This document shows, in pieces, positions 19,650-28,491 of a DNA stretch of 39,047 nucleotides. The DNA is from Fidelibacterota bacterium (lineage in GTDB: Bacteria; Fidelibacterota; UBA8477; JABMPR01): NCBI GenBank assembly GCA_013203185.1, contig JABMOS010000137.1, positions 1-39,047 of the forward strand, given 5' to 3'. The stretch's first letter is position 1. Each line of letters begins with the position of its first letter. Both the position numbers and the translations under genes were made by a program. A model generated the notes under the pieces. It was not told the DNA's origin. It saw only the letters and a list, made by a program, of their open reading frames with translations, and did no database searches.

Positions 19650-20282
19650 TTAAGTGAACCGGATGGTTCCCATATGATGACCTGCTAAATCCAGACTTAC
19701 TTCATCTCCAGATTTCAGGACACCGACACCTTCAGGTGTTCCGGTAAAGATAATATCGCCGGGTTGCAAGTCAGTAAATTCCTCCAGGTAGGCAGGAATC
19801 TTTTCGAAGGGAAGAATCATCTGACTGCTATCCCCACGTTGTCTGATTTCCCCATTCAGGAGCATGGTAAACTGGATTTGGTTCAGGGATGGTATTTCGT
19901 TTGTGGATATAAATCGACTGACGATGGCAGCTCCATCAAATGATTTAGCCAATGTCCAGGGTTTGCCAGCAGACTTTAGCTCATTTTGAAGATCACGAAG
20001 CGTAAGATCAAGACCCAGTCCAATGGCTGCGATAAATGAGCCATTGTCATTCCGATCCATGAGTGCAACAATTTCCGTTTCATAGTGCACTTCACCATGT
20101 CCACGAAACAGCGGTTGTGTTCTTTGCATGGCCACCAGGGCATTTAGTCCTTTTTGAAAGACCAATGGCTTCGCCTCCACAGCATTACCCAATTCCTCTG
20201 CATGCTTGGCATAATTTCTCCCCAGGCACCATATGGTACGTGGCTGAATCCCTTTTTCTTTCTCTGTAAAATCAAAGGCCAT
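19650..20282 (-). CDS. Fumarylacetoacetate hydrolase (FAH) family protein, acylpyruvase-like
   Basis: This is a compact FAH fold of 210 aa. It opens with RTIWCLGRNYAKHAEELGN and has the metal-binding glutamates in HYETEIVALM, then LGLDLTLRDLQNELKSAG, KSFDGAAIVS and PGDIIFTGTPEGVG. The size and motifs place it with the YcgM/FAHD1 group, whose members hydrolyse acylpyruvates or decarboxylate oxaloacetate. The actual substrate cannot be read here. Its ATG overlaps the uvrC stop by one base (TGATG), with AAGGA upstream. The uvrC neighbour gives no metabolic clue. Confidence 0.88.
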   Translation of the reverse strand: MAFDFTEKEKGIQPRTIWCLGRNYAKHAEELGNAVEAKPLVFQKGLNALVAMQRTQPLFRGHGEVHYETEIVALMDRNDNGSFIAAIGLGLDLTLRDLQNELKSAGKPWTLAKSFDGAAIVSRFISTNEIPSLNQIQFTMLLNGEIRQRGDSSQMILPFEKIPAYLEEFTDLQPGDIIFTGTPEGVGVLKSGDEVSLDLAGHHMGTIRFT

Positions 20283-22108
20283 CAGCTGAGTCCTTCTTTT
20301 ATTCTTGTGGCCATGGTGAGTGAAATCCCTGGAACATGGGCAATTTCCTCAATACTGGCATTTTTTAAATTTTTTAAAGAGCGGAAATAGTTTATCAACG
20401 CAACACGACGTGATTGGCCGACACCTTTAATATCGTCAAGGGCAGAATGTACCATGGCCTTGCCTCTCCGTTTTCTCTGAAAAGTAATGGCAAAACGGTG
20501 GGCTTCATCCCTGATGCGTCGAAGTAGGATGATTGAGCCACTGGTTTTCGGTATTCCCAAAGAATTTGACTCACCTGGGAGAAAAACTTCCTCCAAACGC
20601 TTGGCAAGTCCAAGGATGGGTATATGAGACATACCTATCCTCTCCAGTGCTCCAATAGCGGCACTGAGTTGCCCCTTGCCACCATCAATGAGAATAAGAT
20701 CAGGCTCTGACAGGCCCTCAGCTTTTACTCTTGTATAGCGCCGATGAATGACTTCCTTCATACTGGCAAAATCATCGATACCATCCACCGTTTTGATCTG
20801 AAATTTGCGATATTCTCTTTTGGCCGGTTTCCCATCAATAAAACACACTAAGGAAGCCACCGTTTCAGTGCCTCCCAGATGTGAAATATCGAAGCCTTCA
20901 ATCCGCCGGGGCGGGGCGGTTAGATTGAGGTCCTCCTGAAGCGATCGAACCATTTTAGGGACAATTTCCACCCGTTGTGCCTGTTCCAGCGCCCAGTCCT
21001 TCAGCACCAGTTCAGCATTCCTTTCAGCAAGATCCAACAATGTCTTCTTTTCGCCAATACGAGGTGTGCTGAATGTGATTTTTACTCCGGAAACATCCTT
21101 TAGCCAGGCATTAATCATATCTATATCTGCGATTTCATCAGGAACCAATATTTCCCGGGGGATAAAGGAGGCATCTTCATACACCCTGGTGATCATACGA
21201 CTCAAAATAGAGGGCAATTCTTCATCCTCTGTACCTCGAAAGCGAAATTGTTCTTTCCCAATGAGTTTACCTGCCCGAATTCGAATCAATATACCACAGG
21301 TAAGATTGTCTTGGCGGGCAACTCCTAGAACATCCCTGTCCTCAAAATCACTGGTTCTCAAACGTTGACGACTCACGTATGAGCGAACTGCTTCCAATTG
21401 ATCTCTATGACGGGCAGCCTGCTCATATTCCAAATTTTCTGCCGCAGATTGCATCCGGGCTTCCAGGTAATCATCGACGGGGTCTGTTCTCCCCTTCAGG
21501 AAATCCTCCACCCTATGAATCATTTCTGAATATTCTGTCTTGGAAACCAAACCCTGACAGGGGCCATCACACTTGCCAATATGATAATCTAAACAAAGCT
21601 GAACCTTTTTGGCCGTAACAGATTCATCATCCATACGATAGTTACAGCTGCGGATAGTAAATATGCGCTTAATGACTGCCAGGGCAGCTCTTAAGCCCTT
21701 GACATTTGTATATGGACCATAATAGATGGAGCCATCTTTAACGATGTTTCGAGCTACAAATACTTGAGGGTAATCCTCGTTGGTGATTCGAATATATGGG
21801 AAGGTTTTATCATCCCGTAAATCGATATTGAAACGAGGACGATGTTGTTTGATGAGATTTGCTTCTGTGAGTAAAGCTTCAACCTCTGTGCGAGTTACCA
21901 GAGTATCAAGATCCCAGATACGAGCAATAAGCCGTGCGGTTTTGGGACTATCTGGGGTCCCGGTGAAATAGGACTTAACGCGGTTCTTTAATACTTTGGC
22001 TTTTCCAATATAAATGATCTTGCCATTTTTATCATAGTAGAAGTAAACCCCAGGCTGGGTTGGCAAATCTTTAAGTTTGGCCTTGTAGGGGGCTTCAGTT
22101 GTACTCAT
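20282..22108 (-). CDS. uvrC: UvrABC excinuclease subunit C
   Basis: UvrC makes both incisions in bacterial nucleotide excision repair. Domain order is complete over 608 aa. The N-terminal GIY-YIG nuclease has QPGVYFYYDKNGKIIYIGKA. The UVR motif contacting UvrB is around NLEYEQAARHRDQLEAV. The RNase H-like nuclease has IEGFDISHLGGTETVAS and PDLILIDGGKGQLSAA. Two helix-hairpin-helix motifs close the protein (DDIKGVGQSRRVALINYF and IAHVPGISLTMATRIKEGL). A cysteine-containing stretch CLDYHIGKCDGPCQG lies after the GIY-YIG domain, as in most UvrC. It starts 46 bases after mce and has no clear Shine-Dalgarno. Confidence 0.97.
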   Translation of the reverse strand: MSTTEAPYKAKLKDLPTQPGVYFYYDKNGKIIYIGKAKVLKNRVKSYFTGTPDSPKTARLIARIWDLDTLVTRTEVEALLTEANLIKQHRPRFNIDLRDDKTFPYIRITNEDYPQVFVARNIVKDGSIYYGPYTNVKGLRAALAVIKRIFTIRSCNYRMDDESVTAKKVQLCLDYHIGKCDGPCQGLVSKTEYSEMIHRVEDFLKGRTDPVDDYLEARMQSAAENLEYEQAARHRDQLEAVRSYVSRQRLRTSDFEDRDVLGVARQDNLTCGILIRIRAGKLIGKEQFRFRGTEDEELPSILSRMITRVYEDASFIPREILVPDEIADIDMINAWLKDVSGVKITFSTPRIGEKKTLLDLAERNAELVLKDWALEQAQRVEIVPKMVRSLQEDLNLTAPPRRIEGFDISHLGGTETVASLVCFIDGKPAKREYRKFQIKTVDGIDDFASMKEVIHRRYTRVKAEGLSEPDLILIDGGKGQLSAAIGALERIGMSHIPILGLAKRLEEVFLPGESNSLGIPKTSGSIILLRRIRDEAHRFAITFQRKRRGKAMVHSALDDIKGVGQSRRVALINYFRSLKNLKNASIEEIAHVPGISLTMATRIKEGLS

Positions 22109-22154
22109 GGTGAAAATCTAAAATGAAGCTAGAAGAAAGCGAGGTGTATTAGTG

Positions 22155-22559
22155 CTAGCTCTTTTCACAAAGTTCGATAAGGACACCACCAGCTGATTTG
22201 GGATGTATGAAGATGATGCGCATATCATGGGCACCTACAGTGGGTGCATCGCTAAGGAGCACTATACCGGCGTCCTTAAGCTTCTGTACATAATCATCCA
22301 GGCCTTCTACCTCCAATGCGATATGGTGCAGACCCGGTCCCCGTTTTTCTAAAAATTTGCCCACTGGCGTTTCTGCTGATAATGGCTCTAATAATTCCAG
22401 ACTAGATTCACCTGCTTGATAAAAATGGGTGGTGACGCCCTCCTGCCGGACTGCTTCAGAACCTTCAGCTTTCAGTCCCAAAATATCCTCATACAACACC
22501 CTGGTTTGTTCTGGGTTATCTCCAGCAATGGCAATATGACTTATCTTTGTCACCTTCAT
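22155..22559 (-). CDS. mce: Methylmalonyl-CoA epimerase
   Basis: This is a glyoxalase/VOC-fold enzyme that interconverts the 2R and 2S forms of methylmalonyl-CoA, linking propionyl-CoA and succinyl-CoA metabolism. Metal-ligand positions are visible: His8 in ISHIAIAGDN, Glu55 in SLELLEPL, His79 in GPGLHHIALEV and Glu129 in GVLIELCE. The length is 134 aa with ATG at 22559, four bases after the dacB stop. The frame stays open further upstream, but that stretch is the dacB 3' end in another frame and looks non-protein. No mutase or propionyl-CoA carboxylase is in the window. Confidence 0.9.
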   Translation of the reverse strand: MKVTKISHIAIAGDNPEQTRVLYEDILGLKAEGSEAVRQEGVTTHFYQAGESSLELLEPLSAETPVGKFLEKRGPGLHHIALEVEGLDDYVQKLKDAGIVLLSDAPTVGAHDMRIIFIHPKSAGGVLIELCEKS

Positions 22560-22563
22560 TCCA

Positions 22564-24078
22564 TTACTCCATCTCTGAGAGAATATTGGCAATCTGATCC
22601 TGAATACCCCGCACCTTATATGTGGGGATTGTAAAATGATTTGCCATGATGGAAAACATGATGGGTTCACCTGATTGGGTCCAGGTATATCCCGACAGCG
22701 AACTTACATAACCAATGGTACCTGTCTTTGCCCTCACATTTTGTTCAGCATCAGTACCAATCATCCGCCTCCGTACCGTACCAGTTAGACCGGAAAGTGG
22801 AAGTGACTCAATATAATATGTTCTGTATGGGTGAGCCCACATGAGCTCCAATAATGAAACCGTTGTATTGGGGGACACAAGATTGTGCCTGGATAAACCC
22901 GATCCATCCCGTAATTTCAAATTTTCTGTATTCATACCCAGTGAATCATAAAACATCATTTGAATTTTTCTACCTTCTCTGGATGACCCCTCTTCACCAA
23001 ATTCAACACCCAATGTTTTCTGGAGCATTTCTGCAATAAAATTTTGGCTGGGTCTATTCACCTTGGCAATAATGTCTGACATGGGATGAGAGTAGTAAGT
23101 GAATATTTTATTTGTTTCCGCGTAATTCAGGGAATCAGGCAAATCGTCTACATCCATGGGAGATCCAAGAACTGAAATGCCCGCTTCTTCAAGTCTCTCT
23201 TTGAGTACATGGGCGGTGAATAGTGTGGGATTATGAATCGTAATTGTTGATTCGCTCTCCCCTCTTTCACGACGATAATCACCTTCGAACCATGCATTAT
23301 TAGTCCCACGCTCACGATCGTAGGTCCATTTTGTGGATGTGTCGCTACTGACCGTTACCAGATTATTGCGTAAATTCATATATGTGGTTTGAGGGTGAGG
23401 CTCGATAATGACTGGATTGCCCAGTGTCACAGAATCAGGTGTGAGTATATAATCGATATAGTTTTCGCTATATGAGAGGCCAGAGATTTGTGCTCCATAG
23501 TAGTAGGTTTCATCATCCCACGACCACCCATATCCCAGGGACTGGTCATCAAAAATATTATCGTCTCCTATAATATCCCCATTTATTTGGCTAACTCCCT
23601 GAAGCTTGAGAGAATCAATAAAATTCACCATCACAGAATCATAATTCTTGTCATAAAAACGCCATGACCAGGATGGGTCACCACTTCCCTTGATAATCAG
23701 ATCTCCATCAATAACACCATTTTTGTCAATATTACCATTTGTCACAAAATCGGTGGCATATCTGTATTGCGGTCCCAGGAGACAGAGTGCAGCAGCCGTA
23801 GTATACATTTTCTCATTGGACGCTGGCATAAACATTTTGGCAGCATTTCGTTCATAAAATACTTCACCCGTTGTGGCATATTGAACCTTTACTCCCCACC
23901 ACCCCATATCGGTAGGTGCATGGTTCAGTAGAGTATCAATCTCGTAAGCAGCCTGCTGTTGGGCACTGCGCAAAAATTGATGCTTTGGGAGGGCAGTGGC
24001 GTTTGGAGACCGAGTTGTGCAGGTTACCAGTAAGGTCATAACAAGAATAATTATAATTGGTCGTATCATGTTTTTCAC
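22564..24078 (-). CDS. dacB: D-alanyl-D-alanine carboxypeptidase/endopeptidase, PBP4 (DacB) type, S13 family
   Basis: This penicillin-binding protein trims or cuts murein peptides in the periplasm. The three active-site motifs are in order: SNEK (Ser87 to Lys90) in MPASNEKMYTTAAAL, the SxN triad in NRPSQNFIAEML, and KTG in VRAKTGTIGYVSSLSGY. The N-terminus is hydrophobic and ends at Cys20 (TLLVTC). That could be a lipobox with Thr at -1, or an ordinary signal peptide. The start is GTG at 24078, with AGGAG six bases upstream; ATG 24069 is less well placed. It directly follows the dipeptide-epimerase/DUF1611 pair, which suggests a shared murein-peptide theme. Confidence 0.93.
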   Translation of the reverse strand: MKNMIRPIIIILVMTLLVTCTTRSPNATALPKHQFLRSAQQQAAYEIDTLLNHAPTDMGWWGVKVQYATTGEVFYERNAAKMFMPASNEKMYTTAAALCLLGPQYRYATDFVTNGNIDKNGVIDGDLIIKGSGDPSWSWRFYDKNYDSVMVNFIDSLKLQGVSQINGDIIGDDNIFDDQSLGYGWSWDDETYYYGAQISGLSYSENYIDYILTPDSVTLGNPVIIEPHPQTTYMNLRNNLVTVSSDTSTKWTYDRERGTNNAWFEGDYRRERGESESTITIHNPTLFTAHVLKERLEEAGISVLGSPMDVDDLPDSLNYAETNKIFTYYSHPMSDIIAKVNRPSQNFIAEMLQKTLGVEFGEEGSSREGRKIQMMFYDSLGMNTENLKLRDGSGLSRHNLVSPNTTVSLLELMWAHPYRTYYIESLPLSGLTGTVRRRMIGTDAEQNVRAKTGTIGYVSSLSGYTWTQSGEPIMFSIMANHFTIPTYKVRGIQDQIANILSEME

Positions 24079-24131
24079 ATTGAGCTCCTGAAGAATTCGG
24101 TTTCAATCACAAGTCTAAAATTATTGTCTCA

Positions 24132-25151
24132 CTATCGTTTTACTACCCCTAAGCCAGGCTTATCAAGCAGGATGATTTCCCCAGCCTGATTTCCTACACC
24201 ACTAAATGGATCGGCAGCTAATAGGACATTGCCATCTAGATCCAGCCACCGGGCGAATGATCCAAGTTGAGACATGGCGGATATTCCAATTGAAGTTTCC
24301 ACCATACAACCCAACATAATGTCAAAATTATGCTTTTGGGCCAGCTCTATCATTCTCAGCCCATTGGTTAAGCCACCGCATTTCATTAACTTGATGTTAA
24401 TAGCATCATATGCACCAACAAGACCAGGGATGTCCTCTGGGCGCACAGAATTTTCATCTGCTACCAGTGGCAGGGGTGAGAACTCTCGCAATTTAGCAAT
24501 GTCCTCAAGCTGATTGGATGGCATGGGTTGCTCCAGAAATTCCACGTTTTCTTCAGCCAGCCATTCAGCCCCATGCTTGGCATCATCCAAAGTTTTCCAG
24601 CCTTCATTAACATCCACTCTGAGCACTTTATCTGTTTGGGCGCGGATGGCTCGCATGATCTCATGATCATAGTCAGTACCCAATTTTATTTTTAGAATTG
24701 GATAGTCACTGGCTTCTTTAATTTTATCTGGAATGATATCGAGATCCGATATGCCAATAGTATAGGAAGAAGTAACCAGCTCCTTGGTAGCACCAAATAT
24801 TTTCCAAAGTGGCTTGCCCTGGCGTTGTCCAAAAAGGTCCCAAAAAGCTGTGTCAAGGGCTGCTTGAAGTGAATAACTCTCAGAAAACAACTGCTCAAGT
24901 TGAGCCTGACGATTTTCGGCACCCTCAATAGGTAGATCAAGAATCTGATCTTTCTTGGCTGCCAACAATTCCAATATCGCCTCAGGACCTTTTTCATATC
25001 GCGTTGAGGGAGCTGCTTCTCCAAACCCAGTGAACTCACCATCACTCAATTCCAGGATGACAACATCATAGTAGCTTTCTGCACTCCGGGCAATTTTGAA
25101 TTCAAATTTGGTTGTTATTCGTTGGATTGACCATTTAAGAGACAGGGACAT
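24132..25151 (-). CDS. Dipeptide epimerase (L-Ala-D/L-Glu epimerase or DgcA-like N-acyl-Glu racemase)
   Basis: This enolase-superfamily enzyme belongs to the muconate-lactonising subgroup. It has the catalytic pair Lys154/Lys156 in PILKIKLGTD, metal ligands Asp180 (RVDVNEGW), Glu207 (EFLEQPM) and Asp232 (ADENSV), and Lys254 in NIKLMKCGG. DLD at 304-306 sits where L-Ala-D/L-Glu epimerases carry a DxD motif that holds the dipeptide amino group. The upstream DUF1611 gene instead recalls the DgcN-DgcA D-glutamate pathway, where this family racemises N-acetyl-D-Glu. Both readings remain open. The start is ATG 25151, with GGAGG about six bases upstream (339 aa). Longer reading back into the DUF1611 gene is unsupported. 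Confidence 0.88.
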   Translation of the reverse strand: MSLSLKWSIQRITTKFEFKIARSAESYYDVVILELSDGEFTGFGEAAPSTRYEKGPEAILELLAAKKDQILDLPIEGAENRQAQLEQLFSESYSLQAALDTAFWDLFGQRQGKPLWKIFGATKELVTSSYTIGISDLDIIPDKIKEASDYPILKIKLGTDYDHEIMRAIRAQTDKVLRVDVNEGWKTLDDAKHGAEWLAEENVEFLEQPMPSNQLEDIAKLREFSPLPLVADENSVRPEDIPGLVGAYDAINIKLMKCGGLTNGLRMIELAQKHNFDIMLGCMVETSIGISAMSQLGSFARWLDLDGNVLLAADPFSGVGNQAGEIILLDKPGLGVVKR

Positions 25152-25167
25152 TAATTTCCTCCCATTC

Positions 25168-26211
25168 CTAGAGATGTTTTTCAGGAAAAAGATCTCGAAG
25201 TACTTTTTCAGCCACAATTTGTTTGGGTGCCCTCACCATATCTTCCACTGGCAGGCCAGTTTCCTCATAAGTCTGCTCACATGCTGTTTGCGAATCCTCG
25301 CTACTCATATCCTTGGAATACAGATTAATCCCCAAAACTTTTGAAGATTTAAATGGTCGCATCAGCATTTCATGCAGCTCAATGATATAGCGAATGTCTG
25401 GCAGCGGGTGATCATAATTATCCTTTAGGCGACTGGGTTGATGAGCAAGGACAAAGGCATCAGGCATGGTACCATGAATCAGACCCATGGTGACACCACT
25501 ATAGCCCAAATGGGTCACAGCTCCCTGTCCCTCAACGATAATAAGTGGGGCCTGTCCATCCACTTTATCAATCTCAGCTTCGATGGCACCATTCACAAAA
25601 TCAGATATGATGGCATCCACAGCCACCCCTCTACCTGATATCATCATACCGGTTTGACCGGTCCCGACAAATATTGAATCCAGACCAATTTTCTTCAATT
25701 GATTTTGGAGGGTAAGAGCAGTGGTCATTTTTCCCACATTGGAGTCTGATCCAACTGTGAGGATCACCTTTGACTTCCTCTCGCGCCAATGCCCCTGTGC
25801 AACCTTTAAACCAGCAGGGGGTTTACGAACATCCCAAATACGATGTTGGAAGCCTTTAAATTCATCAATATCAGCTAGGAATTGATGCAAACCAGCCCAA
25901 ACCTTCAGCCCTGCCTCAAGTGCAATTTTAATCTCCGGTATCCATTCAGGGTTGACTGCGCCACCAATGGGAGCAACACCTATTGCCATGGTATCCGGTT
26001 TGTAGGTCAATGCCTCAGAAATATGGGCCACGATTGGAATGGCGCCACCATAGCCCAGCACATCCTGAGCCGTCAAACCAGCTTTGCTGGCATCAACAAT
26101 AACCTCTACTTCATCCTGTCGAAAAAGGATCAATCCATTGGCTGTTTTGCTGCCAAGGGCATGGAGTCGATTCTGGGCATAAAGTACAAACCTTCGTTGT
26201 TTTTGATCCAT
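25168..26211 (-). CDS. DUF1611 family P-loop protein (DgcN-like D-glutamate N-acetyltransferase family)
   Basis: This 347-residue protein has an N-terminal Rossmann-like domain (QDVLGYGGAIPIVAHISEAL) and a C-terminal P-loop domain with Walker A GSDSNVGKMT (154-163). It continues with IFVGTGQTGMMISGRGVAVD and LIIVEGQGAVTHLGYSGVT. This is the layout of DUF1611, which was first named from sequence. At least one member, DgcN, has been reported as a D-glutamate N-acetyltransferase that works with the epimerase-like DgcA. The gene directly upstream of the dipeptide epimerase (16-base gap) matches that pairing. The acceptor substrate here is inference. ATG 26211 follows the crotonase gene by 10 bases. 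Confidence 0.85.
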   Translation of the reverse strand: MDQKQRRFVLYAQNRLHALGSKTANGLILFRQDEVEVIVDASKAGLTAQDVLGYGGAIPIVAHISEALTYKPDTMAIGVAPIGGAVNPEWIPEIKIALEAGLKVWAGLHQFLADIDEFKGFQHRIWDVRKPPAGLKVAQGHWRERKSKVILTVGSDSNVGKMTTALTLQNQLKKIGLDSIFVGTGQTGMMISGRGVAVDAIISDFVNGAIEAEIDKVDGQAPLIIVEGQGAVTHLGYSGVTMGLIHGTMPDAFVLAHQPSRLKDNYDHPLPDIRYIIELHEMLMRPFKSSKVLGINLYSKDMSSEDSQTACEQTYEETGLPVEDMVRAPKQIVAEKVLRDLFPEKHL

Positions 26212-26221
26212 ATAAGGTTGC

Positions 26222-26998
26222 CTAGCGATTTTTAAATTTTGCAGGTCGGCGCTCTAGAAAGGCAGTGGCACCTTCGATTCGATCTTCAGTTTTAAAGACA
26301 TCTCGAAAAGCGGAGGCTTCTGCATCCAAGCCCTGGCTCAAGGTTGTATCAATTCCTCTGTAGACCGCTTTGAGGGTCAATGCCTGAGCTTGTGGCGATT
26401 GTGCCATGAGCAAGTCGGCATACGCCTCAACTTTAGATAATAATTCTACTTGGGGGAAAACAGCATTAATCAAACCAATTTGAAGGGCCTCATCTGCCTT
26501 GATCATTCTGCCCGAAAGGAGTAAGTCCAAAGCTCTGCCCTCACCAATTAGACGCGGTAAACGTTGGGTCCCACCATATCCTGCAATGACACCAAGCTTT
26601 ACTTCTGGCTGGCCGAACATGGCATTCTCTGACGCAAACCTTAGATGGCAAGCAAGGGCGAGCTCACACCCACCTCCAAGGGCAAATCCATTAATTGCAG
26701 CAATAACCGGTTTGGAGCTTGACTCGATTATGGAGAAAACAGCCTGCCCACGTTTTGCAAATGAATGCGCCTCCTCAGGTGACATGGATGGGAACTGGCT
26801 AATATCTGCCCCGGCAACAAAAGATTTTTCTCCTGCACCGGTGATGACAATGACTCGAGCTTCTTCGTTATGTTTCAGATCAAGAAAGACTTGTTCAAGC
26901 TCATTGAGAACGACTTCATTCAGGGCATTCAATTTTGACTGTCTATCTATGGTGATGTGGGCTACCCCACCCTTCATCTCAAGTTGAACCACCTCCAT
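26222..26998 (-). CDS. Enoyl-CoA hydratase/isomerase (crotonase) family protein
   Basis: This is a crotonase of 258 aa. The oxyanion-hole segments are GEKSFVAGADISQF and INGFALGGGCELALACHLRF. The two glutamates of true enoyl-CoA hydratases are present (CELA and GQPEVKLGVIAGYGGTQRLP), and PRLIG plus ALQIGLINAVFP follow. It is therefore probably a short-chain enoyl-CoA hydratase rather than only an isomerase. The ATG at 26998 overlaps the trkH stop by one base (TGATG) and has GGAGG eight bases upstream, which decides the start over a TTG at 27010. No thiolase or dehydrogenase lies nearby, so the pathway is unclear. It is distinct from menB at 7805. Confidence 0.9.
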   Translation of the reverse strand: MEVVQLEMKGGVAHITIDRQSKLNALNEVVLNELEQVFLDLKHNEEARVIVITGAGEKSFVAGADISQFPSMSPEEAHSFAKRGQAVFSIIESSSKPVIAAINGFALGGGCELALACHLRFASENAMFGQPEVKLGVIAGYGGTQRLPRLIGEGRALDLLLSGRMIKADEALQIGLINAVFPQVELLSKVEAYADLLMAQSPQAQALTLKAVYRGIDTTLSQGLDAEASAFRDVFKTEDRIEGATAFLERRPAKFKNR

Positions 26999-28491
26999 CA
27001 AGACCTCCAAAAATGACGATTAAACAAAACCACTACAGTTAAAACTTCCAAACGTCCCAGCATCATCACAAAGGCCATGACCCATTTTTCTATATCACTA
27101 AAAAAGGAGAAATTATCTGTGGGTCCAACATTTGCGAGACCAGGTCCAATATTGGAAAGCATGGAAATGGATGCAGTTGTGCTGGTGATTAAATCATGAC
27201 CGAAACCAGTGAGCATAAAAGCAAGACCCACAAATATCACCATGAAAAAAAGTAGAAAAGTCGTCGTGTTCCTGATGGCATCATCATCCACAAACTGATT
27301 CCTGAGTTTGATTGGCAGATACGCTCTGGGGTGGATCATGCGACGAAGTTCTGTGATAGCCATTTTGGTAAACAGGAGGATTCGGATGGCTTTGATACCT
27401 CCGCCTGTAGAACCTGCCATACCACCCACAAACATGAGCCCAAATAGAATAAACTGAGCATAATAGGACCACTGCTCGAAATCAGCTGTGACAAATCCTG
27501 TGGTTGTTACAATAGACACGACTTGAAAGGCTGCTTGCCGGAGTGGCTCGGCCTTCAAGGCCAGGATGGCAGCACCGCCTTGGTCATAAAATGAAGAGGT
27601 GTATAGGTCTATGAGCAATAGCGCCAGGGCCATCCCCAAAATGCTCATCCAGAATTGCCATTCTCTGCTTTTTAGATAGCGGAGAAGCTTCCCCTGGAGA
27701 CCAAAATAATGCAGGGAAAAGTTGGTTCCTGCGAGAATCATAAAAAAGATTATCACCCAATCTACATAGGCACTTTGAAAATATGCTATGGAGGCATTTT
27801 TTGTCGAAAACCCTCCTGTAGCCATGGTACCAAAGGTGTGACAGGCAGAGTCAAACCAATCCATGGGTCCTACCCATAAAAGGAGAAATTCTGCAAACGA
27901 GATCAAGGCGTAAACCATGTATAGCAATTTTGCAGTATCAGATATTCTGGGAGTAATTTTATCACTCACAGGACCAGGTGCTTCTGCAGCAAATAGCAAT
28001 GTACCGCTTCGCCCTGCCAGGGGCATGACGGTTACGGTAAACACAATAATGCCCATACCGCCCAACCAGTGGGTAAAACTCCTCCAAAAAAGGATCCCGT
28101 GTGGCAGGCTTTCAATGTCGGTTAATATTGAAGCCCCTGTCGTGGTGAATCCTGACATAGCTTCAAAGAAGCAATCTGTGTAGGACATGTCGGTTGCCAG
28201 GAACATAGGCAAAGCGCCGAATAGAGAGGCTGATATCCAACTGAGACTAACACTGAGGAATACCTGCCGGGGAGCTAATACGTGATTGTGGCGGGTAAAT
28301 GCGTAGCCCAAACCACCAATTGTTAGCGTAATGACCATGGCTTCAAGAAGGGCCCTGGTGTCTCCGTCACCATAGACCAGAGAGACCAACAGGGAAAGCC
28401 CCATTGACACACCAATAAACAGAGTTAGAGCTGCCAACACATTAAGTGTTGGAATGATGCTGAATCGTTTAGTTGAAGAGTGCTTCGACAT
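26998..28491 (-). CDS. trkH: Trk potassium uptake protein TrkH
   Basis: This is the membrane subunit of a TrkAH/KtrAB-type potassium transporter. Four pore-loop repeats can be followed: SGFTTTGASILTDIES, CHTFGTMATGGFSTKN, VVSIVTTTGFVTADFEQW and SISMLSNIGPGLANVGP. The motif GGMAGSTGGGIKAIRILLF precedes the last repeat, as is usual. About ten or more hydrophobic helices are visible and the length (497 aa) is normal. The ATG at 28491 overlaps trkA by 23 bases. A TTG at 28515 is possible but unsupported. The regulatory partner TrkA is encoded immediately upstream. Confidence 0.95.
   Translation of the reverse strand: MSKHSSTKRFSIIPTLNVLAALTLFIGVSMGLSLLVSLVYGDGDTRALLEAMVITLTIGGLGYAFTRHNHVLAPRQVFLSVSLSWISASLFGALPMFLATDMSYTDCFFEAMSGFTTTGASILTDIESLPHGILFWRSFTHWLGGMGIIVFTVTVMPLAGRSGTLLFAAEAPGPVSDKITPRISDTAKLLYMVYALISFAEFLLLWVGPMDWFDSACHTFGTMATGGFSTKNASIAYFQSAYVDWVIIFFMILAGTNFSLHYFGLQGKLLRYLKSREWQFWMSILGMALALLLIDLYTSSFYDQGGAAILALKAEPLRQAAFQVVSIVTTTGFVTADFEQWSYYAQFILFGLMFVGGMAGSTGGGIKAIRILLFTKMAITELRRMIHPRAYLPIKLRNQFVDDDAIRNTTTFLLFFMVIFVGLAFMLTGFGHDLITSTTASISMLSNIGPGLANVGPTDNFSFFSDIEKWVMAFVMMLGRLEVLTVVVLFNRHFWRS

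Noticed and set aside
22560-22670. N-terminal extension of the methylmalonyl-CoA epimerase frame into dacB
   Set aside because: The extra 37 residues come from the dacB coding region in another frame. The family starts at the ATG at 22559.
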